Of a DNA stretch of 64,000 nucleotides, positions 17,991-26,232 are shown piece by piece. The DNA comes from an uncultured Clostridia bacterium. GTDB taxonomy: Bacteria > Bacillota > Clostridia > Oscillospirales > CAG-272. Numbering within the stretch: the stretch's first letter is position 1; every line of letters begins with the position of its first letter. A program made the position numbers and the translations under genes. The DNA lies in assembly GCA_944392615.1 (NCBI GenBank), contig CALXXF010000003.1, forward strand, positions 1-64,000, in the 5' to 3' direction. The notes below the pieces were generated by a model, which was not told the DNA's origin, did not search any database, and worked only from the letters and a program-made list of their open reading frames with translations.

Positions 17991-18743
17991 ATGAACAGGA
18001 AAATATCTTTTGTACTCTACGTCGTTCTTGCTGTAGTCGGACTTGCGATACTTGTCATGGCGGTGCTCTCCCCTTCTGTGGGCGGTGCTTTTTCCGGTAT
18101 GCCGATAGTTATCGTTTTGTTCCTTCTTGCCGCCGCGATAGCAGTGTCTCTTATTGCCTTCAATCCCAAAAAGAATGCGTATTCCATAGGATTCTACGTG
18201 CTCCATGTCGGAATAATCATGTTTCTCTTGGGAAGCTTTGTCTTTACCGTTGCCGGAGAGCGCGTGAATCTGTCCCTGATGGAGGGAGACAAAACATATT
18301 ATAATCAGGTGTCGGCAGGAGATGAAATAATCGACCTTGGGATAAATGTAAGGCTTGAGAATTTTACCGAGGAACTTTACGATGACGGAAATCCGAAATA
18401 TTATGAAGCAGTGCTCGGCTTTTATGACGGAAGCGAGCAGTTCAGTAAAAGTATTACGGTGAATCACCCGCTGTATGTCGGAGAATGGAAGATATATCTG
18501 ATGGGTGTCAGCGAATCGGAATCCGGCGCTTCATATGTCTCGTTTCTGTTCAAAAAGGACGGTGCGGAGTTCCTTTCCACTTCCGGCATAATTCTCACCA
18601 TTGTCGGTACATTCTGCATGTGTATTCTTAAGCCGAGAGACAAGGTCAGATATGATAGAGTAACTGCAGCAGATAGTCCGGCGGCATCGGAAAGCCGACG
18701 CGGAAGTCAGAGCGCAGGCTCCGGAAAGAGAGGCAAAAAATGA
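17991..18743 (+). CDS. resB: ResB-like cytochrome c maturation protein (short form)
   Basis: Partner of CcsA in System II cytochrome c synthesis, acting at the outer face of the membrane. Three N-terminal membrane segments are visible. The third, YSIGFYVLHVGIIMFLLGSF, carries the conserved His. An extracytoplasmic domain follows with the ResB-type 'ITVNHPLYVGEWKIYLMG' strand, then a last membrane helix (about 203-222) and a basic tail. At 250 residues it is about half the usual ResB length. ATG with GAAAGGA upstream. Its last four bases overlap the ccsA start (ATGA), indicating translational coupling. Confidence 0.8.
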   Translation: MNRKISFVLYVVLAVVGLAILVMAVLSPSVGGAFSGMPIVIVLFLLAAAIAVSLIAFNPKKNAYSIGFYVLHVGIIMFLLGSFVFTVAGERVNLSLMEGDKTYYNQVSAGDEIIDLGINVRLENFTEELYDDGNPKYYEAVLGFYDGSEQFSKSITVNHPLYVGEWKIYLMGVSESESGASYVSFLFKKDGAEFLSTSGIILTIVGTFCMCILKPRDKVRYDRVTAADSPAASESRRGSQSAGSGKRGKK

Positions 18744-19528
18744 CAGATATTTCTCTCAGAATAATTTGCATAGTTACGGCGCTTGTATATTATGCGTCGT
18801 TCATCTGCACTTTTTTCAAATCAAAATATTCGGGCAGGGTATCAGTAGGAATATGGATCGTTGCGGTTGCCATGAACGCTGTCATAGTCGGAAATAACTG
18901 GATAGTCAACGGATATATGCCGTTTGTAAGCATGTATCAGGTACTTACGTTTCTCAGTCTGACATTCGCCATTGTATACATATACGTCAGGTACATGCAC
19001 AGCGGTGCGTTCATGCGCCGTTATTTCATAGTGGCGCAGGGCGTCATAATGACAGGCGTGTCGTGCATGGACCAGACTTCAGAATGGTCCTTCCCGCCTG
19101 CGCTCCAGTCTGCATATTTTATACCGCATGTTTTTTCCTATATGATATCGTACTCTCTGGTGGCTGTTGCAGCTATACTCTGTGTGGTGTCGATAGTCAA
19201 GGAACGCTCTGGAAACAGCAGTGAACTGCGAATTTACGAGTGGGGAATGTACAATCTTGTTTGCACGGCATTTCCGTTTATGGTTTGCGGCATGCTGCTC
19301 GGGGCTCTTTGGGCTAACGCATGCTGGGGAAATTACTGGTCATGGGATAACAAGGAAGTGTGGTCTCTGGTGACCACTCTTGCCCTCTGCGTGTATCTCC
19401 ATTTCAGACGTTGTCCGTCTCTTAAAAAGTATTCAAAGTATTTCATAATTGCCGCGTTTGCTTTCGAAATAATTACCCTCTTCTTCGTGAATATGTTCGG
19501 CGGTTCATCCGTTCATTCGTATAGTTAA
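18740..19528 (+). CDS. ccsA: CcsA/ResC-like haem-handling cytochrome c synthase subunit
   Basis: Integral membrane subunit that presents haem to apocytochromes in System II. The hallmark tryptophan-rich WWD loop is present (WGNYWSWDNKEVWSL). The conserved His-containing end, FGGSSVHSYS, matches the family's terminal 'GLHSY'. About seven hydrophobic segments cover the 262 residues. It is translationally coupled to resB and lies 284 bp upstream of two CxxCH proteins, its likely substrates. It is one of the few genes here with no expected role in a fermentative Clostridia. Confidence 0.85.
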   Translation: MTDISLRIICIVTALVYYASFICTFFKSKYSGRVSVGIWIVAVAMNAVIVGNNWIVNGYMPFVSMYQVLTFLSLTFAIVYIYVRYMHSGAFMRRYFIVAQGVIMTGVSCMDQTSEWSFPPALQSAYFIPHVFSYMISYSLVAVAAILCVVSIVKERSGNSSELRIYEWGMYNLVCTAFPFMVCGMLLGALWANACWGNYWSWDNKEVWSLVTTLALCVYLHFRRCPSLKKYSKYFIIAAFAFEIITLFFVNMFGGSSVHSYS

Positions 19529-19661
19529 GTAGGAAAATGGATAAATACAAGCACTTTTTTGCCTGCCTGAGCAGATTTTATGTCGTAAAATGTATAATAT
19601 GCCTATAAAGCAAGCGCTGTTTCAATGTCGATTTATGCAATGTTTATTCGTATATTTGTAA

Positions 19662-19690
19662 TTGCATTTAAAGCGATTTTGGAGTACTAT
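19662..19690 (+). promoter_or_regulatory. Possible promoter for the cytochrome genes
   Basis: TTGCAT, 17 bp, TACTAT. A separate TATAAT stands at 19593-19598 without a good -35. The 284-bp gap suggests that the cytochromes are separately transcribed from resB-ccsA or are enhanced by an internal promoter. No terminator was seen after ccsA. Confidence 0.35.
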
Positions 19691-19812
19691 TAACATAGGT
19701 ATGGACGTATCCTTGTTTTGCATAAAAAAAACACGGAATTATCCGGAGGGGTACTCTGTATAACACAAACACAAATACAAACACAAGACACAAGAAACGG
19801 AGGATTTTTCTA

Positions 19813-22071
19813 ATGGCAAAAACCAGAAAGTGGCATGTTCTGCTTTGTGCTTTGCTCATTATTGTTGCCGTTATCACGCTCATGTTCGTGGCTACCTCGT
19901 GCAAGAAGAAGCCCGGCACGACAACGGATGACAGCACACAGGCAGTGCCCGGCGGTTCCTATGATCGCACGGACACGAGCGGCACTAAGGTAGACGCACT
20001 TGTTTCGGGCGGTGTGGTCGGAGATATGTCCGAATACACTTCCGTGAATGGCGTTGTCGTTCTTGGAAACAGCATATATGTTTCCGACGAGACGGGAAAG
20101 AGCATATACAAGCTCTCCATGAGCGGATCTGTTGAGAAGACTTACACCTCTGAGAACACTGTGAACAAGGTGGCGACCGACGGAGAGAACATATACTCTC
20201 TTGAAGGGGGACTCGCCGGCACCGTGGTGAAGCTCTCACCTGAGCTTGAAAAGCTCGGCAGTGCGCAGGCACAGCATACCCCGAATGACATGGCGGTTTA
20301 CAATGGCGTTGGGTACGTTCCCAACAGATTTTCAGGTACCGTCAGCGTGATCAAACTTTCCGACATGTCTGTGGTAAAGACGATCAGTGTAGACGGAAGA
20401 GAGCCTGCAGCCGTGGTGACTGTCGGCAACAATATATATGTTGCATGCCATCTTCCCGACGAGGCGTCCACAGAGGATGTAATGTCTGCCAATGTATGCA
20501 TAATCTCTGCGCAGACCAATGAGATCACCAGGACGCTTGAGCTTGTCAACGGTTCCTCAGGAGTCAAGGATATATGCGTTGCGCCTGACGGAAAGACAGT
20601 TTACGTCGCTCACGTCATAGGAAGATATGCCTTCCCGACCACACAGCTCGACAGGGCATGGATCAACTCAAACGGCTTTTCCATAATTGACACAGAGACC
20701 CAGAGCGTAAAGTGCGCGCTCCTTCTTGACGAAGTGGACTACGGTGCCGCAAACCCGTGGGGAATAACAGTCACCTCAGACGGAAAGTATCTCTGCACCG
20801 CAATTTCCGGACTCAATCAGGTGATGGTAGTAAACATAAGCCGCATGAACACGCTGATCTCCAATGTCGAAAAGGGAAGGGGACTTGTGGATTCTCTTGA
20901 CCAGATAGTTGATTATCTGCCCTTCCTCAACGGTGCAAGGGAGAGAATTGAAGTCGGCGTAGGAGTGCGCGAAATATTTGAGTCGGACGGCAAGCTCTAC
21001 TGCGGTCTTTACTTCGACGGTGCCATTGACGTAATAGACCTCGGCAGCAACGACGTCACAAGGCTTTCATTCACAGAACAGCCTGAGGCTTCCGATGTAA
21101 GGCTCGGTCAGATATACTGGAGCGACGCCAACAACTGCTACCAGAAGTGGCAGTCCTGCAATTCCTGCCATCCTGATGCCATAGTTGACGGCTTCAACTG
21201 GGATAACCTTAACGACGGTCTCGGAAATTCCAAGAGCGCAAAGTCAATGCTTTACGCTCACAGGACTCCTCCTGTAATGGTTACCGGTATACGTGCCAAC
21301 GCTGAGATAGCAGTGGCGGCAGGTATGAAATTCATACAGTTCAACACCCTTTCGAGCGAAGATCTTGCCTACATAGACGAGTATCTCAAGACACTTTATC
21401 CCATTGAATCACCTGCCCTCAATCGCGACGGGACGCTTTCCGCTGAAGCGGCAGACGGCGAAGCTCTCTTTGAGGCAAACTGCGCGTCCTGCCATCCCGC
21501 TCCTTTCTATACCGATATGAAAATGCACGATGTCGGTTCTGCAAAGCTCGACCGCGAGGACGGGAAATATGACACTCCTACCCTTCTTGAAGTCTGGAGG
21601 ACAGGTCCGTATATGCACGACGGTTCACTCTATACGATAGAAGAGGTCGTCAGATTCTTTACCGACGACAAGCTCACCGATGCTCAGGTTACCGCTCTTT
21701 CTGAGTACGTCAAGTCTATATGCGGAAAAGATGAGCTCTACGGCGTAGAGCAGGTCCGCGCTTCTCTCAATGACGAGGAAAGCTACAATATTTACGTTGA
21801 CGGCGCATCCGTATCTACGATAACTGTCAGAAATCAGAGTGAAAAATCTCCTGCAAGCGTCGTGGTTGCATTTAACGTCTATGACAGCAACGGCAAACAG
21901 GTTTACTACTGTGATGCTGTAGTAAGCTCGGTAGCCTTTAATTCTACGGCGGTCATAACGCTCAAGCCTGCAGACGGCAAGGAAGTCGTTCTTCCTGAAG
22001 GCGGTTCATACGCCGTGACTATCTATGACAGCACAGGCAAACCCATTTCGTCTACTCTTACGATCAACTGA
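19813..22071 (+). CDS. Lipoprotein with YVTN beta-propeller and di-haem cytochrome c peroxidase-like domain
   Basis: Large secreted c-type cytochrome, 752 residues. A signal peptide ends at a lipobox-like VATSC (Cys30). Residues about 60-430 form a YVTN-type beta-propeller with recurrent 'DGKTVYVAHV' and 'SDGKYLCTAI' blades. The C-terminal half is a MauG/CCP-like di-haem domain: haem motifs CNSCH (449-453) and CASCH (557-561), a TPP loop in between, and the family marker TGPYMHDGS (597-605). A last ~90 residues look like an Ig/beta-sandwich. This equals a fusion of hydrazine-synthase beta-like (propeller) and gamma-like (di-haem) parts. ATG with CGGAGGA upstream. The gene is 14 bp from the next cytochrome. 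The reaction is unknown. Confidence 0.78.
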   Translation: MAKTRKWHVLLCALLIIVAVITLMFVATSCKKKPGTTTDDSTQAVPGGSYDRTDTSGTKVDALVSGGVVGDMSEYTSVNGVVVLGNSIYVSDETGKSIYKLSMSGSVEKTYTSENTVNKVATDGENIYSLEGGLAGTVVKLSPELEKLGSAQAQHTPNDMAVYNGVGYVPNRFSGTVSVIKLSDMSVVKTISVDGREPAAVVTVGNNIYVACHLPDEASTEDVMSANVCIISAQTNEITRTLELVNGSSGVKDICVAPDGKTVYVAHVIGRYAFPTTQLDRAWINSNGFSIIDTETQSVKCALLLDEVDYGAANPWGITVTSDGKYLCTAISGLNQVMVVNISRMNTLISNVEKGRGLVDSLDQIVDYLPFLNGARERIEVGVGVREIFESDGKLYCGLYFDGAIDVIDLGSNDVTRLSFTEQPEASDVRLGQIYWSDANNCYQKWQSCNSCHPDAIVDGFNWDNLNDGLGNSKSAKSMLYAHRTPPVMVTGIRANAEIAVAAGMKFIQFNTLSSEDLAYIDEYLKTLYPIESPALNRDGTLSAEAADGEALFEANCASCHPAPFYTDMKMHDVGSAKLDREDGKYDTPTLLEVWRTGPYMHDGSLYTIEEVVRFFTDDKLTDAQVTALSEYVKSICGKDELYGVEQVRASLNDEESYNIYVDGASVSTITVRNQSEKSPASVVVAFNVYDSNGKQVYYCDAVVSSVAFNSTAVITLKPADGKEVVLPEGGSYAVTIYDSTGKPISSTLTIN

Positions 22072-22085
22072 GAAAGGAGCGTATC

Positions 22086-25000
22086 ATGAGAAAAAGATTA
22101 TTACTTTTTGTTCTCTGCATTGCGATGGTGGTCGGCAATGTCTCCGGCCTCACATTAGTGTCGACTGCAGCACCCTCTGAGAGCGACACGGAAGTTTCGT
22201 ATCTCGAAGGCTCTGATCTGCTCTACGACCTTATGGAGTTCTCCACCACCTTTGTGCTTGCTCAGCACAAAGCGCTCGGCGGATCTCATTATGCTTATAC
22301 AGAAGGACTTTTCGAGGAATCCACCGGTGATTCTCCTGAGGGAACTGAGAGCAACTTTGTCGCCGGCTCACGTCTTGTACTCATAAAGCTTGAAGCCGAG
22401 GGCAATCAGGTCAAGAAGACAGAAACAGTTATTCTCAAGTCCCCCATGGGCTGCATACGTGACCCTGATGTTTCCGCCGATGGCACAAAGGTCATTTTCT
22501 CCTGGAAACAGCGCACAAACGATGATTTCCACCTCTATGAGATGGAGCTCACGTCAGGCGAATATGAATACAAGCAGCTCACCTTCGGATCAGGCGTTGC
22601 CGATATTGAATGCCAGTATCTTCCCAACGGCGAGATAATTTTCAACTCGACTCGTGCCGTTCAGACCGTTGACTGCTGGAAGACCCCGGTTTCCAATTTG
22701 TACAAGTGCTCGGCTGACGGATCTAACATAATCCGTCTTGGATACGATCAGGTACACACAACGCTTCCCTCTGTGACTTCTGACGGCCGCGTGATATATA
22801 CCAGATGGGACTACAACGATAGAACCCAGATGTGGATACAGTCGCTGTTCCAGATGAATCCCGACGGAACGAACCAGACAGAGCTTTACGGAAATAATTC
22901 CAACTTCCCGACAACGCTTACGCATGTGAGAGAGGTGCCCGGCACAAACGGCCTTTACATGGCAATTGCTACAGGTCACCATACTTTCCAGGGCGGTAAG
23001 CTCTGTTTCGTTGACGTTACCGACGAAAGAGATGGCAAGAACTCGGTTACATTTCCTTTCCCTGATGTCGGAACAAACAAGAACGACAGTGTGGATACCT
23101 TCGGTCAGGCCGGACCGATATATCAGTACCCCTATCCTATAAACTCCGAGGAGTTCCTTGTTTCGTACTCTCCATCCGGTTGGGCAGCAAACAAGGCAGC
23201 TACTCCTTTCAGTATCTATCTCATGAATACTGACGGCGACAAAATAGAGCTTGTCGAGGGAACGTCCGCTTATCCCTGCGCTCAGATAGTTGCTGTAAAG
23301 ACCAGAGACATGTTCGTCAGACCCAGCATGGTAAACTACGCAATGACTACGGGAACGTATTATGTTGCCGATGTATATCAGGGCGAAGCTATGAACGGTG
23401 TTGAGCGCGGAGATGTAAAGCAGATACGTGTTGTTGCACTCGACTATCGTGCTTATGCTATAGGTGCTACCGTGGCGTCCGGTTCCGGATCCGCGGACCC
23501 ATTCACTCCTATCGCAACCGGTAATGGTTCATGGGACGTAAAGGTTGTTCTTGGTGTGGCTACCGTGTATGAGGACGGTTCTGCAATGTTCTCGGTACCC
23601 AGTGAAACACCTGTCTACTTCCAGCTTCTCGATGAAGACGGAAATATGATCCAGACTATGCGTTCATGGTCTACTCTCATGCCAAACGAGATATATTCCT
23701 GTGTCGGCTGCCATGAGGACAACAATACAGCGCCTCCGGCATCCTCAAGACCCACAATGGCTATGGAGGCAGGAGTCGAAGAGCTCAAGCCCGATGTCTG
23801 GCAGCAGGATGATGAGGACTACGATCCTTACACCAGCAAGATAGGCTTCTCATATATCGACGAGATACAGACTATCTTTGATAAGAGCTGCGTGTCATGC
23901 CACAACGACGAGACCGCTGCGTACATGGAAATCAATGTTGATGGCATGAACAACAGCGGAGTTGAAGCGACTATAAAGGGCGAGGAAATAGAAATATTCC
24001 CGATAGGTTCTACATGGAAGTATAAGATATCCACAACCGATTCTCCTGTTTCCGGGTGGAATACGCTCGGCTTTGACGATTCATCGTGGGCAAGCGGCAA
24101 AGGACCTTTCGGAGACAGAAACGAAAACGGCGTGACTGTTGCAACGCCTTGGAACGGCAGCAACAATTACATCTGGATACGCAAAACATTCACTATAGAG
24201 GATACAGAAGATCTCAAGAATGCATACCTCATGCTCAGAACCTGGTATGACGACAACCCTGTGTTCTATCTCAACGGCACAGAGATATTCAGAGATACAG
24301 AGGGAAATGCGTGGGTTGATAATTATACCACGATAAACCTCGGAACCAAGTACAATCATCTGCTCAAGGAAGGCGAGAACGTCATAGCCATCTACTGCAA
24401 AAATACTTCCGGTGGCAGACAGATAGACACATCGCTCTATTTCCTCAAGCCTGATCTTGAAGCCGGGGAAGAAGTAGGACAGATTTCTCTTGAGGGAACC
24501 CTTATAAACTCCGACCGTATGAAGAAATCCTTCCCGCTTTCTTATCTCGTTCTTACTGCATCCAGACCAAACGGTTCTGTGCAGTGGGTTGGAACATCGA
24601 CAAATAAGTATATCAACTGGATTTCGTCGATGAGCGGCGCTGAAATAATAGATCCTTACACCTATGGAGCAATAACCTCTCCGCTCATAGAGAGGCTCAG
24701 AGACGGTCACGGAAATCTCAGCGAGACAGAGATACGTACAATAGCCGCTTGGATCGATCTCACCGTGCCTTGCTACGGTGAGTACGATGTGAACAACAAC
24801 TGGAACGCCGATGCGAAGCAGGAGGCTGAAGAAGAGCAGAACAAGCGCGACTATTATACCATGCTCAACGACTACGCACGCATGTCACTTGCCGGAACCC
24901 TTCCTACAGGAGTTATTAAGGCTACCTACAAGAGTACCAGAATGGAGGTAAGCGGAGAGGCAAATGGAATACTCACTCTGTATGTCGGTCAGAAATACAG

Positions 25001-25736
25001 AAAAGGAGATACCATTACGGTGACTCTGCCTGAGGGAGAAAAGTATATCGGATTCACGCTTACTGCAAAGATGGGAGAGTCCATAATATACTGCCCAGAC
25101 GGTACGTTTACCTATGTTATCCCGTCGCTTGCTTCAATGGTATCCACCATTAGCCAGTCGTATGCGAATACCACTAATAACATCACGATAAGACTTCTCA
25201 CCGACGAAGAGCTTGCTGAAAAGAGAAATCTTGCCGAGAACTCTTATGACTATACCAACAATGCTTCACAGCCCTCCGACATAACCGGACAGTATCCTCA
25301 CGCTACTGCAAGCAGTGAGTGGGAGAATACCAAGGGCGACCTTGACTTCCTTGCGAGAAATGCGATAGACGGATTTACCAACAACAAGGGACACGGTGCT
25401 TTCCCTGTTCAGTCATGGGGACCCGCAACGACACCCAACCAGTGGTTCGCAATCGATTTCGGAAGAGAAGTCAATGCTGAGGAGCTCGGAATCTTTATAA
25501 GATACGATGTTTCGCACGATACTTACTTCAAGTCCGGTGTGATTGAATTCACATATGCCGACGGCACGACTTCTACTCAGAATTTCACGCTTGAGTGGAC
25601 CGGTGACGAGCAGATCATAGAGCTTCAGGCTACCAAGCCGATCGTCTCAATAAAGCTCAAGAACCTTGTGTCGGCTAAGCGGGGAAGTTGGGCTGCGTTC
25701 TCAGAGGTTCGTGTATACGGAACCGAAAAACAGTGA
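22086..25736 (+). CDS. Secreted multidomain c-type cytochrome, hydrazine-synthase-alpha-like, with carbohydrate-binding-like modules
   Basis: 1216 residues, signal peptide 1-29. Residues about 60-430 form a TolB/WD40-like beta-propeller (PDVSADGTKVIFSW; GRVIYTRWDYND). A middle region carries CVGCH (539-543) followed by an Asn-Thr-Ala-Pro-Pro motif, and CVSCH (602-606). A jelly-roll, galactose-binding-like module is inserted next (about 640-800: FDDSSWASGKGPFGD ... YLNGTEIFRD). After it comes the segment with LIERLRDGHGNLSETEIR and AAWIDLTVPCYGEY, which I associate with the hydrazine-synthase-alpha-like family. An F5/8 type C (discoidin) domain ends the protein. No tyrosine lies near the first haem motif, unlike the anammox active-site haem. 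AAAGGAG precedes the ATG. Function is unknown; an extracellular redox enzyme is inferred. Confidence 0.75.
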   Translation: MRKRLLLFVLCIAMVVGNVSGLTLVSTAAPSESDTEVSYLEGSDLLYDLMEFSTTFVLAQHKALGGSHYAYTEGLFEESTGDSPEGTESNFVAGSRLVLIKLEAEGNQVKKTETVILKSPMGCIRDPDVSADGTKVIFSWKQRTNDDFHLYEMELTSGEYEYKQLTFGSGVADIECQYLPNGEIIFNSTRAVQTVDCWKTPVSNLYKCSADGSNIIRLGYDQVHTTLPSVTSDGRVIYTRWDYNDRTQMWIQSLFQMNPDGTNQTELYGNNSNFPTTLTHVREVPGTNGLYMAIATGHHTFQGGKLCFVDVTDERDGKNSVTFPFPDVGTNKNDSVDTFGQAGPIYQYPYPINSEEFLVSYSPSGWAANKAATPFSIYLMNTDGDKIELVEGTSAYPCAQIVAVKTRDMFVRPSMVNYAMTTGTYYVADVYQGEAMNGVERGDVKQIRVVALDYRAYAIGATVASGSGSADPFTPIATGNGSWDVKVVLGVATVYEDGSAMFSVPSETPVYFQLLDEDGNMIQTMRSWSTLMPNEIYSCVGCHEDNNTAPPASSRPTMAMEAGVEELKPDVWQQDDEDYDPYTSKIGFSYIDEIQTIFDKSCVSCHNDETAAYMEINVDGMNNSGVEATIKGEEIEIFPIGSTWKYKISTTDSPVSGWNTLGFDDSSWASGKGPFGDRNENGVTVATPWNGSNNYIWIRKTFTIEDTEDLKNAYLMLRTWYDDNPVFYLNGTEIFRDTEGNAWVDNYTTINLGTKYNHLLKEGENVIAIYCKNTSGGRQIDTSLYFLKPDLEAGEEVGQISLEGTLINSDRMKKSFPLSYLVLTASRPNGSVQWVGTSTNKYINWISSMSGAEIIDPYTYGAITSPLIERLRDGHGNLSETEIRTIAAWIDLTVPCYGEYDVNNNWNADAKQEAEEEQNKRDYYTMLNDYARMSLAGTLPTGVIKATYKSTRMEVSGEANGILTLYVGQKYRKGDTITVTLPEGEKYIGFTLTAKMGESIIYCPDGTFTYVIPSLASMVSTISQSYANTTNNITIRLLTDEELAEKRNLAENSYDYTNNASQPSDITGQYPHATASSEWENTKGDLDFLARNAIDGFTNNKGHGAFPVQSWGPATTPNQWFAIDFGREVNAEELGIFIRYDVSHDTYFKSGVIEFTYADGTTSTQNFTLEWTGDEQIIELQATKPIVSIKLKNLVSAKRGSWAAFSEVRVYGTEKQ

Positions 25737-25770
25737 ACTGCCTGAAGCGTTAGAAATCGCATCACAGTAA

Positions 25771-25804
25771 ATACCGCCGCGGGTACTTCCGCGGCGGTAT
25801 TTTT
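25771..25804 (+). terminator. Rho-independent terminator after the cytochrome genes
   Basis: Perfect 12-bp stem (ATACCGCCGCGG with CCGCGGCGGTAT) and a TTTT run, 34 bp past the stop codon. It closes the transcription unit. Confidence 0.9.
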
Positions 25805-26122
25805 AATTTACAGTGTACGGATATTTGCGAAAAGGCGCTTGACGGCGAGAGATTGTCGGTGATAATCCGTTTTATCAGGAAATGAAAGCAAATAGTACAG
25901 GGTCGTATCTGGAATAACTTGCTATTTCGGACACACTTCGGATCAGAATAAATACGTGATTCCGACGGAATAAAAATGTACCCAATTTCAGGCAAGCAGG
26001 TACACAATAAATTAATCTTATCATGACATTATCAGTAATGTCATTTTCTTATTATAACGTGCGTTTCACCTGCGCAATTCCTTGCATGAGGTATCATGCT
26101 GTTCTGAAAAATGAAAAAATGA

Positions 26123-26167
26123 AAAGCGCGACAAGACGCCGAATTCGCGGTCGGCCTGTCGCGCTTT
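26123..26167 (-). terminator. Terminator for the YhaN-like operon
   Basis: On the minus strand AAAGCGCGACA (26167-26157) pairs with TGTCGCGCTTT (26133-26123), followed by T-rich sequence. The remaining gap (25805-26122) holds no gene I can support. Confidence 0.6.
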
Positions 26168-26232
26168 ATCAGATTGAGGATTTGAAACGACCATAGTCTG
26201 ACTGCTGATGATCCTGCCAGAGTTTTTCAAAA

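Noticed and set aside
22086..25736. Calling the locus a functional hydrazine synthase
   Set aside because: Only architecture and family motifs support the relation. The tyrosine near the first haem is missing, extra modules are present, and no other anammox-type genes are seen.
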